Shown here: positions 10,861 through 18,721 of the stretch, piece by piece
Position numbering within the stretch: position 1 is the first letter of the stretch
Layout of the letters: every line of letters starts with the position of its first letter
Assembly (NCBI GenBank): GCA_009693175.1
Contig: SHXT01000008.1
Span: forward strand, 1 to 49,366
Source of the DNA: Candidatus Methylopumilus sp.
GTDB lineage: Bacteria > Pseudomonadota > Gammaproteobacteria > Burkholderiales > Methylophilaceae
Reading direction: 5' to 3'
DNA: 49,366 nucleotides
Program-made: the position numbers and the translations under genes
The notes under the pieces: model-generated
Told to the model about the DNA's origin: nothing
Seen by the model: only the letters and a program-made list of their open reading frames with translations
Databases searched by the model: none

Positions 10861-10886
10861 AAAAAGAGCTATGCAAGCTCTTTTTT
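10861..10886 (-). terminator. Intrinsic terminator downstream of rnpB
   Basis: A perfect 10-base-pair stem (AAAAAGAGCT / AGCTCTTTTT) closes a five-base loop and is followed by a T-run on the minus strand. It lies about 65 bases past the rnpB 3' end and upstream of the mraZ promoter region, so it should insulate the dcw operon from rnpB transcription. The A/T symmetry would let it work in either direction. Confidence 0.8.
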
Positions 10887-10951
10887 AAAGGTTTTTTCAT
10901 ATATGACAAGGGGTTAGAAGGGTAAAGCCAGGTGATTTTTAAGAATTAAAG

Positions 10952-11243
10952 TTGAAGCCAACCGATAAGCCGGGTTCTGTCGTGGACAGTCATTCATCTA
11001 GGCACATGATTGCTCATGCACTCAAGCAGTCTACCCGGTAGCAACACGAGCCGTGTTATTACTACCCTATTTGACTTTGCTCCAAGTGGAGGTTACCGCG
11101 TTTCACCGTAACTAAATACGCTCGTCTCTGTGGTCCTATTCCTCGTTTCACAACGTACGGCAGTTAGCCGTCACTCCGCTCTATGGAGCCCGGACTTTCC
11201 TCTCCTTGACTTAACAAGCAGCGACTGTCTAGTCAGCTTCAAG
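10952..11243 (-). ncRNA. rnpB: RNase P RNA (bacterial type A)
   Basis: This is the catalytic RNA of RNase P, which removes 5' leaders from pre-tRNAs. The 5' end reads TTGAAGCTGACTAGACAGTC and the 3' end contains CGACAGAACCCGGCTTATCG, the hallmark conserved segments. The ends pair (TTGAAGC with GCTTCAA) to form helix P1. Length of about 290 bases suits a compact type A RNA. Exact mature ends are estimated. A terminator follows at 10861-10886. Confidence 0.95.
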
Positions 11244-11292
11244 CAAATTTTAACACATCCACACAATGGACTTTTTTTATAGCCCTATAAAG

Positions 11293-12327
11293 CTATGTTA
11301 GACGCCAAGGAATTTTTCTCCCAGCATATAACGGAATAATTGCATCATCACCTACAGTAATCTTTTCAGGGACAGTCCAATCTTCTTTAATAAGATTAAT
11401 TGATGATCGATTTCTATCTAGGCCGTAAAAATCAGCCCCATAGAAACTTGCAAAACCTTCTAATTTATCAAGCACATTTAATTCATCAAACACGGCTGCA
11501 TAAAGTTCAATAGCGCTTGCTGCAGAAAAAATACCTGCACAACCACAAGTATTTTCTTTTGTTGATTTTAAGTGAGGGGCACTATCGGTACCTAAAAAGA
11601 ATTTTGCATTACCTGAAGAGACTACATTTAAAAGAGCTTGTCGATGTATTTCTCTTTTCAGGACTGGGAGACAGTAATGATGTGGATTTATACCTCCAAC
11701 AAACATATGATTTCGATTTAATAAAAGATGCTGCGGTGTAATCGTTGCTGCAATTTTTTTAGATGCACTTAAAATAAAATCAGCAGCTTCTTTTGTAGTG
11801 ATGTGTTCTAACACAACTCTTAAATTAGGAAATGTTTTGTGTAGTTTTAATAAATGGTTATCAATGAATACTTTTTCTCGATCAAAAATATCAATCACAG
11901 GGCCTACAACTTCACCATGAAGTAAAAGTGGCACATCTAGCTTTTCCATCAACTCAAAAACATTATAACGATCATCAATATTTTTGACACCTGAATCTGA
12001 ATTAGTTGTGGCTCCTGCTGGATAATATTTAATGCCTACAATTTTTTTGCAGTCAGGAATCTTTTTAATTTCCTCTAAAGATGTATTATCGGTGAGATAT
12101 AAAGTCATTAAAGGCTGAAAGTGGCTATCACTTTTCAAAACTTTTTTAATTCTCGATTCGTATTGAATCGCTTGGTCAACTGTCGTAATGGGTGTTTTTA
12201 AATTGGGCATCACAAGTGCTCTCGCAAATTGCTTTGCTGTATAAGGGACAACTGAAGCCATGAGTACATCGTCTCTTAAGTGCACATGAAAATCATCGGG
12301 TGTTGTAATCTTTAAAGTTTTAGTCAT
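11293..12327 (-). CDS. pyrC: PyrC, dihydroorotase
   Basis: Dihydroorotase closes N-carbamoyl-aspartate to dihydroorotate in pyrimidine synthesis. The 344-residue protein is the short class II (E. coli PyrC-like) type. The metal-binding DDFHVHLRD motif near the N terminus, KYYPAGATTNSDSG (carboxylated lysine region), LLLHGEV, LEHITTKEAADF and LGTDSAPH (catalytic Asp) appear in family order. The start overlaps the rsmI end by 8 bases, so the two are probably co-transcribed, although they are functionally unrelated. Confidence 0.97.
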   Translation of the reverse strand: MTKTLKITTPDDFHVHLRDDVLMASVVPYTAKQFARALVMPNLKTPITTVDQAIQYESRIKKVLKSDSHFQPLMTLYLTDNTSLEEIKKIPDCKKIVGIKYYPAGATTNSDSGVKNIDDRYNVFELMEKLDVPLLLHGEVVGPVIDIFDREKVFIDNHLLKLHKTFPNLRVVLEHITTKEAADFILSASKKIAATITPQHLLLNRNHMFVGGINPHHYCLPVLKREIHRQALLNVVSSGNAKFFLGTDSAPHLKSTKENTCGCAGIFSAASAIELYAAVFDELNVLDKLEGFASFYGADFYGLDRNRSSINLIKEDWTVPEKITVGDDAIIPLYAGRKIPWRLT

Positions 12328-13165
12328 CTTTTTTTATTTTCAAAGCTTCATTATATAAATGATTCTTGTTGATATTTAATATATCAACAGCTATCTTTAC
12401 TGCTGCATTCGTTGGCATATGACTTAATAATATTTTTAATATTCTATGCTGATCTTCAGTCAGTAATTCTTTTTTTTCATAGTGAATGGGGGACACCAAT
12501 ATGACAAACTCACCTTTCTGAAAATTGCTATCACTTTCAATAGTCTCTTTGATCTTTAAAATCTCCCCTCGATAAATACTTTCAAATGTTTTAGTAAGTT
12601 CTCGTGCCACAACAATCTCATGCTTAATCCCAAAAAAATCAGCCATATCTTTTAAAGTTTTTATGATGCGGTGCGGTGCTTCATAAAAAATCATAGGGCA
12701 TACTTGCGCATGAAGACTTTCAAAAACTTTTATTCTTTGACTGCTCGTTGTAGGTAAAAATCCATAAAAATAAAAACTGGTATATGCCATACCCGATATG
12801 GAATAGGCTGTCGTTACTGCAGATACGCCTGGAATAGGTATCACCTCGAATCCAGCGGCTACAACTTCTTTTACAATGAGGCCACCAGGATCGCTAACAT
12901 TAGGCGTTCCTGCATCAGATACCAAAGCAATATGTTTACCTTCTTTTAAATACGCAATGATTTTTTGTGCAGATGCTTTTTCATTATGCCGATGTACAGC
13001 GAACTGTTTTTTTTCAATGGAGAAATGGGATAAAAGACCCTGTGTGTGCCTTGTATCTTCAGAGGCAATAAGATCAACTGCTTTAAAAGTTTCAAGAGCT
13101 CTATAGGTAATATCTTTTAGATTGCCTATAGGTGTTGCAACGACATACAATTTTCCATTAGTCAT
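12320..13165 (-). CDS. rsmI: RsmI, 16S rRNA C1402 2'-O-methyltransferase
   Basis: RsmI methylates the ribose of C1402 in 16S rRNA. The 281-residue protein shows the N-terminal LYVVATPIGNLKDITYRAL, ASEDTRHT, VSDAGTPNVSDPG and PGVSAVTTA motifs of the tetrapyrrole-methylase-like fold. It pairs functionally with RsmH, encoded about 2 kb downstream. It is divergent from the BON-domain lipoprotein gene, with a 110-base intergenic region. Confidence 0.96.
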   Translation of the reverse strand: MTNGKLYVVATPIGNLKDITYRALETFKAVDLIASEDTRHTQGLLSHFSIEKKQFAVHRHNEKASAQKIIAYLKEGKHIALVSDAGTPNVSDPGGLIVKEVVAAGFEVIPIPGVSAVTTAYSISGMAYTSFYFYGFLPTTSSQRIKVFESLHAQVCPMIFYEAPHRIIKTLKDMADFFGIKHEIVVARELTKTFESIYRGEILKIKETIESDSNFQKGEFVILVSPIHYEKKELLTEDQHRILKILLSHMPTNAAVKIAVDILNINKNHLYNEALKIKKDD

Positions 13166-13275
13166 TGATAGTCCATGTTTTTAAGCACTTAAGCACCTAC
13201 TCAAGACATGTTTAAAAGAGATATAATCATTTTGTCACATATCAATGCTATGTTAATAAAAGTTTAGAGGAAAAC

Positions 13276-13845
13276 ATGCTTAAACATATCAAATTACTTT
13301 TTATTTCTTTTGTATTATTACAACTCTTTGGATGCCCTGCTGCAATTATAGGCGGAGGTGCCGCAGGTATGAGTACTGCTGCTGACAGAAGAACGCCTGG
13401 CATTATTCTAGAAGACTCTAATATCGAATTAAAATCTTTTGCTCGTATTCAAAAACTAGAAGGTGATATTCATACAAATGTCACGAGCTACAATGGCCAT
13501 GTGCTTATTTTAGGACAAGTACCAAATGATAAAATCAAAACAAAAATTACAGATCAAATAAAAGAACTCGCTAACGTTAAATCTGTAGTTAATGAATTAA
13601 CGATTGGGCCGGTGAGCTCCCTTTCAGCTCGTGCTGAAGATACTTTAATCACTTCCAATGTTAAGGCACGTTTTTTCAAAGAGAATAAATTCTCACCTTT
13701 TATTGTCAAAGTCATTACAGAAAATAAAGCAGTTTACCTCATGGGAATTTTGACTGAAAAAGAAGGGAAAGAAGCTGAAGATATTGCAAAAAATACAAGT
13801 AAAGTAACAAAAGTCGTTAAATTATTTGAATATAGTAACAAATAA
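13276..13845 (+). CDS. BON-domain outer-membrane lipoprotein, DolP/YraP-like
   Basis: This is probably a lipoprotein of the DolP (YraP) type, which supports outer-membrane integrity in other proteobacteria. The 189-residue protein has a hydrophobic signal ending in a lipobox-like LFGC at about residue 19. Two BON domains follow (about 50-115 and 120-189), with VYLMGILTEKEGKEAE in the second. A GAGGAAAAC ribosome-binding site precedes the ATG. Adjacency to rsmI resembles the rsmI-dolP neighbourhood in other proteobacteria. Exact role is inferred. Confidence 0.85.
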   Translation: MLKHIKLLFISFVLLQLFGCPAAIIGGGAAGMSTAADRRTPGIILEDSNIELKSFARIQKLEGDIHTNVTSYNGHVLILGQVPNDKIKTKITDQIKELANVKSVVNELTIGPVSSLSARAEDTLITSNVKARFFKENKFSPFIVKVITENKAVYLMGILTEKEGKEAEDIAKNTSKVTKVVKLFEYSNK

Positions 13846-13890
13846 GCTAAGTAGGTATTCAACTTAACTTATTGAAAATAAATAATAATT

Positions 13891-13920
13891 TAGATATGGC
13901 TGTTAAAAAAGCCGTATCTA
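13891..13920 (+). other. Imperfect hairpin between the BON lipoprotein gene and trxA
   Basis: The arms TAGATATGGC and GCCGTATCTA pair with one G-T contact around a 10-base A-rich loop. It lies 45 bases after the lipoprotein stop. No run of T follows, so it is not a standard intrinsic terminator. It may be a weak terminator or a 3'-end stabiliser. Confidence 0.35.
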
Positions 13921-14056
13921 TGTTTGATTTAATTAAAGATGTTGTTATAATGTTTTCCATAGTTTTTTCAAAAAATTCAAGTTAGTTCTAAATCCCAAAA
14001 CATTTTGCCCGTAATATTAGCTAGCTTAATTAAAGAATTATCCATTAGAGGTCGCC

Positions 14057-14383
14057 ATGAGTATAAATATTATCCATTTATCAGATGCAACATTTGAAAC
14101 TGAGGTGCTTCAATCTTCAATTCCTGTTTTAGTTGATTATTGGGCAGAATGGTGCGGCCCTTGTAAGATGATCGCTCCAATCCTTGATGAAATATCAAAA
14201 GATTACGATGGCAAACTAAAAATTGCCAAATTAAATATTGATGAAAATGCACAAACCCCATCTAAATATGGTATTCGAGGTATTCCCACACTAATGATTT
14301 TTAAAAATGGAAATGTAGAAGCAACTAAAGTAGGTGCACTATCAAAATCTCAATTAACCACATTTATCGACAGTACCATCTAA
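14057..14383 (+). CDS. trxA: Thioredoxin
   Basis: Thioredoxin is the small dithiol protein that reduces cytoplasmic disulfides. The 108-residue product has the canonical active site WCGPC at residues 32-36, the buried aspartate in VDYWAEW and the cis-proline in [11 protein letters not shown]. An AGAGGTCGCC stretch provides the ribosome-binding site. It is 55 bases upstream of rho, the same trxA-rho order found in many proteobacteria. Confidence 0.97.
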   Translation: MSINIIHLSDATFETEVLQSSIPVLVDYWAEWCGPCKMIAPILDEISKDYDGKLKIAKLNIDENAQTPSKYGIRGIPTLMIFKNGNVEATKVGALSKSQLTTFIDSTI

Positions 14384-14438
14384 GTTATTTATCCTGCCAT
14401 CAACTCTTCAACGCAACACTAATCGGAAAAAATAAACT

Positions 14439-15698
14439 ATGCATTTATCTGAATTAAAACACTTACCTATTGCACAACTTGTAGAAATGGCAATTAAGGA
14501 TGAAATTGAAAATGCAAGTCGTATGAGAAAACAAGATTTAGTTTTTGCGATCTTAAAAAATAAAGCAAAAAAAGGTGATAGTATTTTTGGTGATGGTACT
14601 TTAGAAGTTTTACAAGATGGTTTTGGATTCTTAAGGTCTCCCGACGCCTCTTATCTTGCTGGTCCTGACGATATATATGTGTCTCCTTCTCAAATACGTC
14701 GATTCAATCTTCATACCGGCGATACTATTCAGGGTGAAATTAGAACACCTAAAGATGGTGAACGTTATTTTGCGCTTGTCAAAGTAGATCAAGTAAATAA
14801 TGAAGCACCTGAAAATACAAAACACAAAATTCTTTTTGAAAACTTAACACCTTTATTCCCAACAATTCCTTTAACTCTTGAAAGGGATATTAACGGTGAA
14901 GAAAATATCACAAGCCGAGTCATTGATATGATCGCGCCAATAGGAAAGGGTCAGCGTGGCTTACTTGTAGCTAGTCCAAAAAGTGGTAAAACAGTCATGA
15001 TGCAGAATATTGCTCATGCAATCACAGCTAATCATCCCGATGTATCGCTTATTGTATTACTCATTGATGAAAGACCTGAAGAAGTGACTGAGATGACTCG
15101 ATCTGTTAAAGGAGAGGTGGTTGCATCAACATTTGATGAGCCAGCATCCCGTCACGTTCAAGTTGCAGAAATGGTGCTTGAAAAAGCAAAACGTCTCGTA
15201 GAACACAAAAAAGATGTTGTAATTCTTTTAGATTCAATTACAAGACTTGCAAGAGCATACAATACGGTCATTCCCTCTTCTGGCAAAGTTCTCACAGGTG
15301 GTGTTGATGCAAATGCACTACAAAAACCAAAAAGATTTTTTGGCGCCGCCCGAAATGTTGAAGAAGGTGGTTCACTCACAATTCTAGCCACAGCATTAAT
15401 TGATACAGGTTCTCGAATGGATGATGTTATTTACGAAGAATTTAAAGGTACAGGCAATATGGAAATTCACCTTGATAGAAAAATGGCTGAAAAGAGACTT
15501 TATCCTGCTATCAATGTAAATAAATCGGGTACACGAAAAGAAGAGCTGTTAATCGCTAAGGATGCCCTACAAAAAATATGGGTCCTTAGAAAACTTCTGC
15601 ATCCTATGGATGACTTGGAAGCTATGGAATTTCTTCTTGATAAGATCAAAGCCACTAAGAATAATAATGATTTCTTTGATAGCATGAGAAGAGGTTAA
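14439..15698 (+). CDS. rho: Rho, transcription termination factor
   Basis: Rho is the hexameric RNA-dependent helicase that ends transcription at untranslated, C-rich RNA. The 419-residue protein has the N-terminal Rho domain ([18 protein letters not shown]), the cold-shock-like RNA-binding domain with GFGFLRSPD, the Walker A loop ASPKSGKT (178-185), the Walker B region [16 protein letters not shown] and the Q/R-loop region. Length is standard, with no inserts. It lies between trxA and rpmE. Confidence 0.98.
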   Translation: MHLSELKHLPIAQLVEMAIKDEIENASRMRKQDLVFAILKNKAKKGDSIFGDGTLEVLQDGFGFLRSPDASYLAGPDDIYVSPSQIRRFNLHTGDTIQGEIRTPKDGERYFALVKVDQVNNEAPENTKHKILFENLTPLFPTIPLTLERDINGEENITSRVIDMIAPIGKGQRGLLVASPKSGKTVMMQNIAHAITANHPDVSLIVLLIDERPEEVTEMTRSVKGEVVASTFDEPASRHVQVAEMVLEKAKRLVEHKKDVVILLDSITRLARAYNTVIPSSGKVLTGGVDANALQKPKRFFGAARNVEEGGSLTILATALIDTGSRMDDVIYEEFKGTGNMEIHLDRKMAEKRLYPAINVNKSGTRKEELLIAKDALQKIWVLRKLLHPMDDLEAMEFLLDKIKATKNNNDFFDSMRRG

Positions 15699-15771
15699 AG
15701 TATAAAATTAATTGATTTTTAGTCCTAAATCATTGATAATACGAATCTATTGAACGAAAGTTGGAAAAATT

Positions 15772-15972
15772 ATGAAAGCTGATACTCACCCAAATTACCC
15801 TGAAATTAATATCACTTGCAGCTGTGGTAATAAATTCAAGACACACTCTACTATTGCCAAAGATATGAACATTGAAGTTTGTTCTCAATGTCATCCTTTC
15901 TACACAGGAAAACAAAAGATTTTAGATACAGCGGGCCGTGTTGAGAAATTTAAACAAAAATATGGCATGTAA
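15772..15972 (+). CDS. rpmE: 50S ribosomal protein L31 (zinc-binding form)
   Basis: L31 sits at the bridge between ribosomal subunits. The 66-residue protein has cysteines at residues 16, 18, 37 and 40, the zinc-binding C+ type rather than the zinc-independent RpmE2 paralogue. The HPFYTGKQK and [11 protein letters not shown] segments are diagnostic. A strong terminator follows at 15991-16017. Confidence 0.97.
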   Translation: MKADTHPNYPEINITCSCGNKFKTHSTIAKDMNIEVCSQCHPFYTGKQKILDTAGRVEKFKQKYGM

Positions 15973-15990
15973 CGATTGTTTTTTAAATAT

Positions 15991-16017
15991 AAAGGCAGCA
16001 TAGGCTGCCTTTTTTTA
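15991..16017 (+). terminator. Intrinsic terminator after rpmE
   Basis: The stem AAAGGCAGC / GCTGCCTTT with an ATAG loop is followed by an uninterrupted T-run. This is a textbook Rho-independent terminator, closing the trxA-rho-rpmE stretch 18 bases after the rpmE stop and ending only 10 bases before the next start codon. Confidence 0.92.
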
Positions 16018-16027
16018 TTTTTTAAAT

Positions 16028-17659
16028 ATGCGATTTCAATTAGAACACGACTGGCAAGATAATATGGCAACCCCAAGAAGCCGATTAGGGGAAAGAGCCA
16101 AAATTCACTCCTTTGTTATTTTATGTATCATTTGGATTTTTGCAGGCTTATTTGGTCATGCCCCTTGGAAAGGTTACGAATCTCAAAGCATTAGTACAAT
16201 TCATTCCATTTTAAATGGGCATTTATTAGCACCTTTATCAGCAAGTGAGGATGTATTAACAAATCCACCTCTCTATTATTGGACTGCAGCCATATTTGGC
16301 AAAATACTTTCACCCCTCATGTCACTTCATGACGCAAGTAGACTCGTTAATGCTCTGTGGGTAGGGCTTACTATTCTTCTTATAGGTATGGCCAATAGGG
16401 AATTATGGGGTAGTGGTTTTGGTCGACAGGCGTCTCTTATTTTTATAGGCTCGATAGGCCTCATTTTTAATTCACATACCTTGATGCCACAAATTGCAAC
16501 ACTTACTGGCTTGACTATGGCTTTTTATGGTTTTGCACTTTCCAATAGACGGCCTTTTAGAGCGGCTATTCTTTTGGGTGTGGGACTAGGTGTTAGTTTT
16601 CTATCTACTGGCATCATGCCCGCACTTATTTTAATACTTACCGCTATCACATTGCCGCTATTATTTCAAAATTGGCGCACACATCGTTATCGTTTGGTAT
16701 TAGGTTTAAGCGGATTAGTAAGTTTACCTTTTCTCATATTATGGCCTTTCATTTTATGGCTTTATGAACACAATATTTTTATAAACTGGATCACCAACAC
16801 CCATCTTTTTGAAACCTATAATTATCTTTTTTATTTAAAAGGTCTATCTTGGTTTACTTGGCCATCTCTTCCTTTAGCGGCATGGGGTCTATGGAAATTT
16901 AGACACAAAATATCTTCTCAATCAAAATTTCAATTACCCATTATTTTTTTCATTGCCACACTTATTTTAACTTCTTCATATGCACCAATAAATCAAGTAC
17001 TTTTAATACCTTTTTTAATTCCCCTATCAACCATTGCGGCAGGTAGTGTTGAAAGTTTAAAGAGAGGCGCTGCAAACGCGCTCAATTGGTTTGGCATAAT
17101 TTTATTCTCAACACTTTTATTTATTATATGGCTTGGATGGGTTGCAATGCTTACAGGATTCCCTCATAAAGCATATGAACGCATGCAATTTTTAGCACAG
17201 ACTAATAAAGTTGATTTAAATACAGCTATGCTGATGATTGCTTTCCTTCTTTCTCTCACCTGGATATTCTCTATTATTAAAATAAGAATTACAAATCGAT
17301 CATGCACTACAAATTGGTCAGTTGGACTTACGTTGACTTGGGCTTTATTGATGGCATTGTGGCTGCCCTGGATTAACTATAAAAAAGATTTTAGTCCATT
17401 GTTTTTATCCATGGGTAAAGCCATGCAAGATAAGTCATGTCTTACAACACACAATATCAATGGCCCGCAAATTGATTTAATTGATTACTATCTTAATATC
17501 AGAGCCAACAAAGAAGCTGATGGAAGTAACTGTAGCTATCTTCTTGTATACCAACTTCACAAAAAAGATCTCCCGCCTATCAGTGAAAAGTGGAAATTAA
17601 TATGGAATAACAAACAACCAGGTGACAAAAATAATTACAAACTATTTTATAAAAAATAA
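16028..17659 (+). CDS. GT39/ArnT-like membrane glycosyltransferase
   Basis: This is a polytopic inner-membrane protein resembling the GT39 (ArnT/PMT-like) enzymes that transfer sugars from a lipid carrier. It has 543 residues and about eleven to twelve hydrophobic segments. NPPLYYW after the first membrane segment matches the family, but the usual acidic PDE motif just before it reads KGYESQ here, so the first catalytic Asp appears replaced. The second GT39 enzyme in the window (43827-45452) keeps PDETRY. Substrate unknown. It begins right after the rpmE terminator, so it may rely on read-through or a promoter inside rpmE. Confidence 0.75.
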   Translation: MRFQLEHDWQDNMATPRSRLGERAKIHSFVILCIIWIFAGLFGHAPWKGYESQSISTIHSILNGHLLAPLSASEDVLTNPPLYYWTAAIFGKILSPLMSLHDASRLVNALWVGLTILLIGMANRELWGSGFGRQASLIFIGSIGLIFNSHTLMPQIATLTGLTMAFYGFALSNRRPFRAAILLGVGLGVSFLSTGIMPALILILTAITLPLLFQNWRTHRYRLVLGLSGLVSLPFLILWPFILWLYEHNIFINWITNTHLFETYNYLFYLKGLSWFTWPSLPLAAWGLWKFRHKISSQSKFQLPIIFFIATLILTSSYAPINQVLLIPFLIPLSTIAAGSVESLKRGAANALNWFGIILFSTLLFIIWLGWVAMLTGFPHKAYERMQFLAQTNKVDLNTAMLMIAFLLSLTWIFSIIKIRITNRSCTTNWSVGLTLTWALLMALWLPWINYKKDFSPLFLSMGKAMQDKSCLTTHNINGPQIDLIDYYLNIRANKEADGSNCSYLLVYQLHKKDLPPISEKWKLIWNNKQPGDKNNYKLFYKK

Positions 17660-17667
17660 AATAGTTT
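17639..17667. terminator. AT-rich hairpin at the convergent end of the GT39 gene and fdsD
   Basis: AAACTATTTTAT and ATAAAATAGTTT form a perfect 12-base-pair stem with a five-base loop. It covers the stop codon of the glycosyltransferase gene and lies 8 bases past the fdsD stop. T/A runs flank both sides, so it could act as a weak two-way terminator. Low GC makes the stem unstable. Confidence 0.45.
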
Positions 17668-17674
17668 AAAAAAT

Positions 17675-17887
17675 CTAAAGATGCTTTTTAATTGCATCCG
17701 CCACAATTAATTCCAGGCCCTTGCCTTGTTTTTTTTCTAGATGATCTTTAATTTGACTCCGCATAGGCGGCGCCCAAAATTTCTTTAAATGATTTGCAAT
17801 TTCTTCTTTGGCCTTTTCTTGATCTGGATATGATTTAAAAAAATCACCAATTTGATTGGCCATCGTTACTAAATGATCAATATTCAT
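17675..17887 (-). CDS. fdsD: Formate dehydrogenase delta subunit FdsD (orphan)
   Basis: The 70-residue protein matches the small delta subunit of soluble NAD-linked molybdenum formate dehydrogenase: LVTMANQIGDFF, then a helix and HLKKFWAPPMRSQI. In other betaproteobacteria FdsD follows FdsC/FdhD in the fdsGBACD operon and helps assembly of the complex. Here the catalytic fdsA and fdsB genes are gone and the neighbours are broken. The reading frame is still open, but it is probably a relic unless it has been recruited by another molybdoenzyme. It starts 2 bases after the fdhD remnant. Confidence 0.85.
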   Translation of the reverse strand: MNIDHLVTMANQIGDFFKSYPDQEKAKEEIANHLKKFWAPPMRSQIKDHLEKKQGKGLELIVADAIKKHL

Positions 17888-17889
17888 AA

Positions 17890-18475
17890 TTAATTCTTTA
17901 AAATTCTTTCTGGAAACGTATAAATAACATATTGATTAAGCCTTGCAAACCCAATCAGACATACGCCATATTTTAACGCAGATCAAATCGCAAGTCCTGT
18001 AGGCGCTGATATTGCAACTAAACAAGATACGCCTAGCATAATTGTTTTCTGCACCATTTCATAACTTGCTCGACTCGTAGTGACAACAAAGCCATCTTCT
18101 AGATGCTCCCTAGCTATAATAGCGCCGATAAGTTTATCTAAAGCATTATGCCGACCTACATCTTCTCTAACTATATTGACCTCACCCTTTAAATTAACCC
18201 ATGCACATGCATGTGTAGCGCCTGTTTTTTTTGTAGGGATTGATTTAAACTAATTTTCTCAAGTGATGCAGTAATCAGGCTTTCTTTAATTTCTACTATT
18301 CTATCAATTGTTTTTTTTGGTAAACGTAATGCTTGATCTAAATTTTCTGCGCCACATAAACCACAACCTGTTCTGCCCAGTAAATTTCTTCGCTTATCTT
18401 TTAAAGATTGAAAACATTCGGATGAAATCTCAATCTGAAGCCACTGACAAACTAAGTCCTTTTGAGATGAGTGGA
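17890..18475 (-). pseudogene. fdhD: Decayed fdhD (fdsC): deleted 5' end, frameshift and in-frame stop
   Basis: FdhD delivers sulfur to the bis-MGD cofactor of formate dehydrogenases. The remnant shows [18 protein letters not shown] (the conserved CxxC), then in another frame [35 protein letters not shown] and, after a stop, LIGFARLNQYVIYTFPERI. Three lesions are visible. The first ~80 codons are missing. One A appears lost from an 8-base A-run (complement at 18225-18232), changing frame. A TGA at 17983-17985 stands where an arginine codon (CGA) is likely. It is fused out of frame to an fdsG fragment. Confidence 0.88.
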
Positions 18476-18627
18476 TAAGCAATTTCTGGTATAAATCCTA
18501 AATCATCCTGAATAGCATGAAGAAGAGGCAATAATGCACCAGGCACTGATTGATAATGCAAAATATGCTTTTCAATGACTTGGTAATCAGCAGGACTTAA
18601 AATAGCTTCTGACAAAAACTGCTCCAA
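18440..18627 (-). pseudogene. fdsG: fdsG 5' fragment (formate dehydrogenase gamma subunit, NuoE-like)
   Basis: About 62 residues match the N-terminal helical part of FdsG, the [2Fe-2S] NuoE-like subunit: [20 protein letters not shown] and then the LSLSVA turn, where intact homologues go on to AEVHGV. Homology stops there and the sequence passes directly into fdhD in a different frame. The cysteines that bind the cluster lie in the lost C-terminal part, so any product would be non-functional. The start is uncertain (TTG at 18625-18627 is the furthest). Confidence 0.85.
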
Positions 18628-18721
18628 AAAAAAATTTATGAATTGATTAAATAAAAATCTCTACGTATTATAAATTATCGCTTCATTTCTCACTTAAATA
18701 ATTTTAAAAAGAGGACACTAT

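Noticed and set aside
13891-13920. Terminator after the BON lipoprotein gene
   Set aside because: The hairpin lacks a following T-run, so it is listed as a hairpin only.
17890-18627. Functional fdsG-fdhD fusion
   Set aside because: The two parts are in different frames, the iron-sulfur cysteines of FdsG are lost, and fdhD has a further frameshift and stop.
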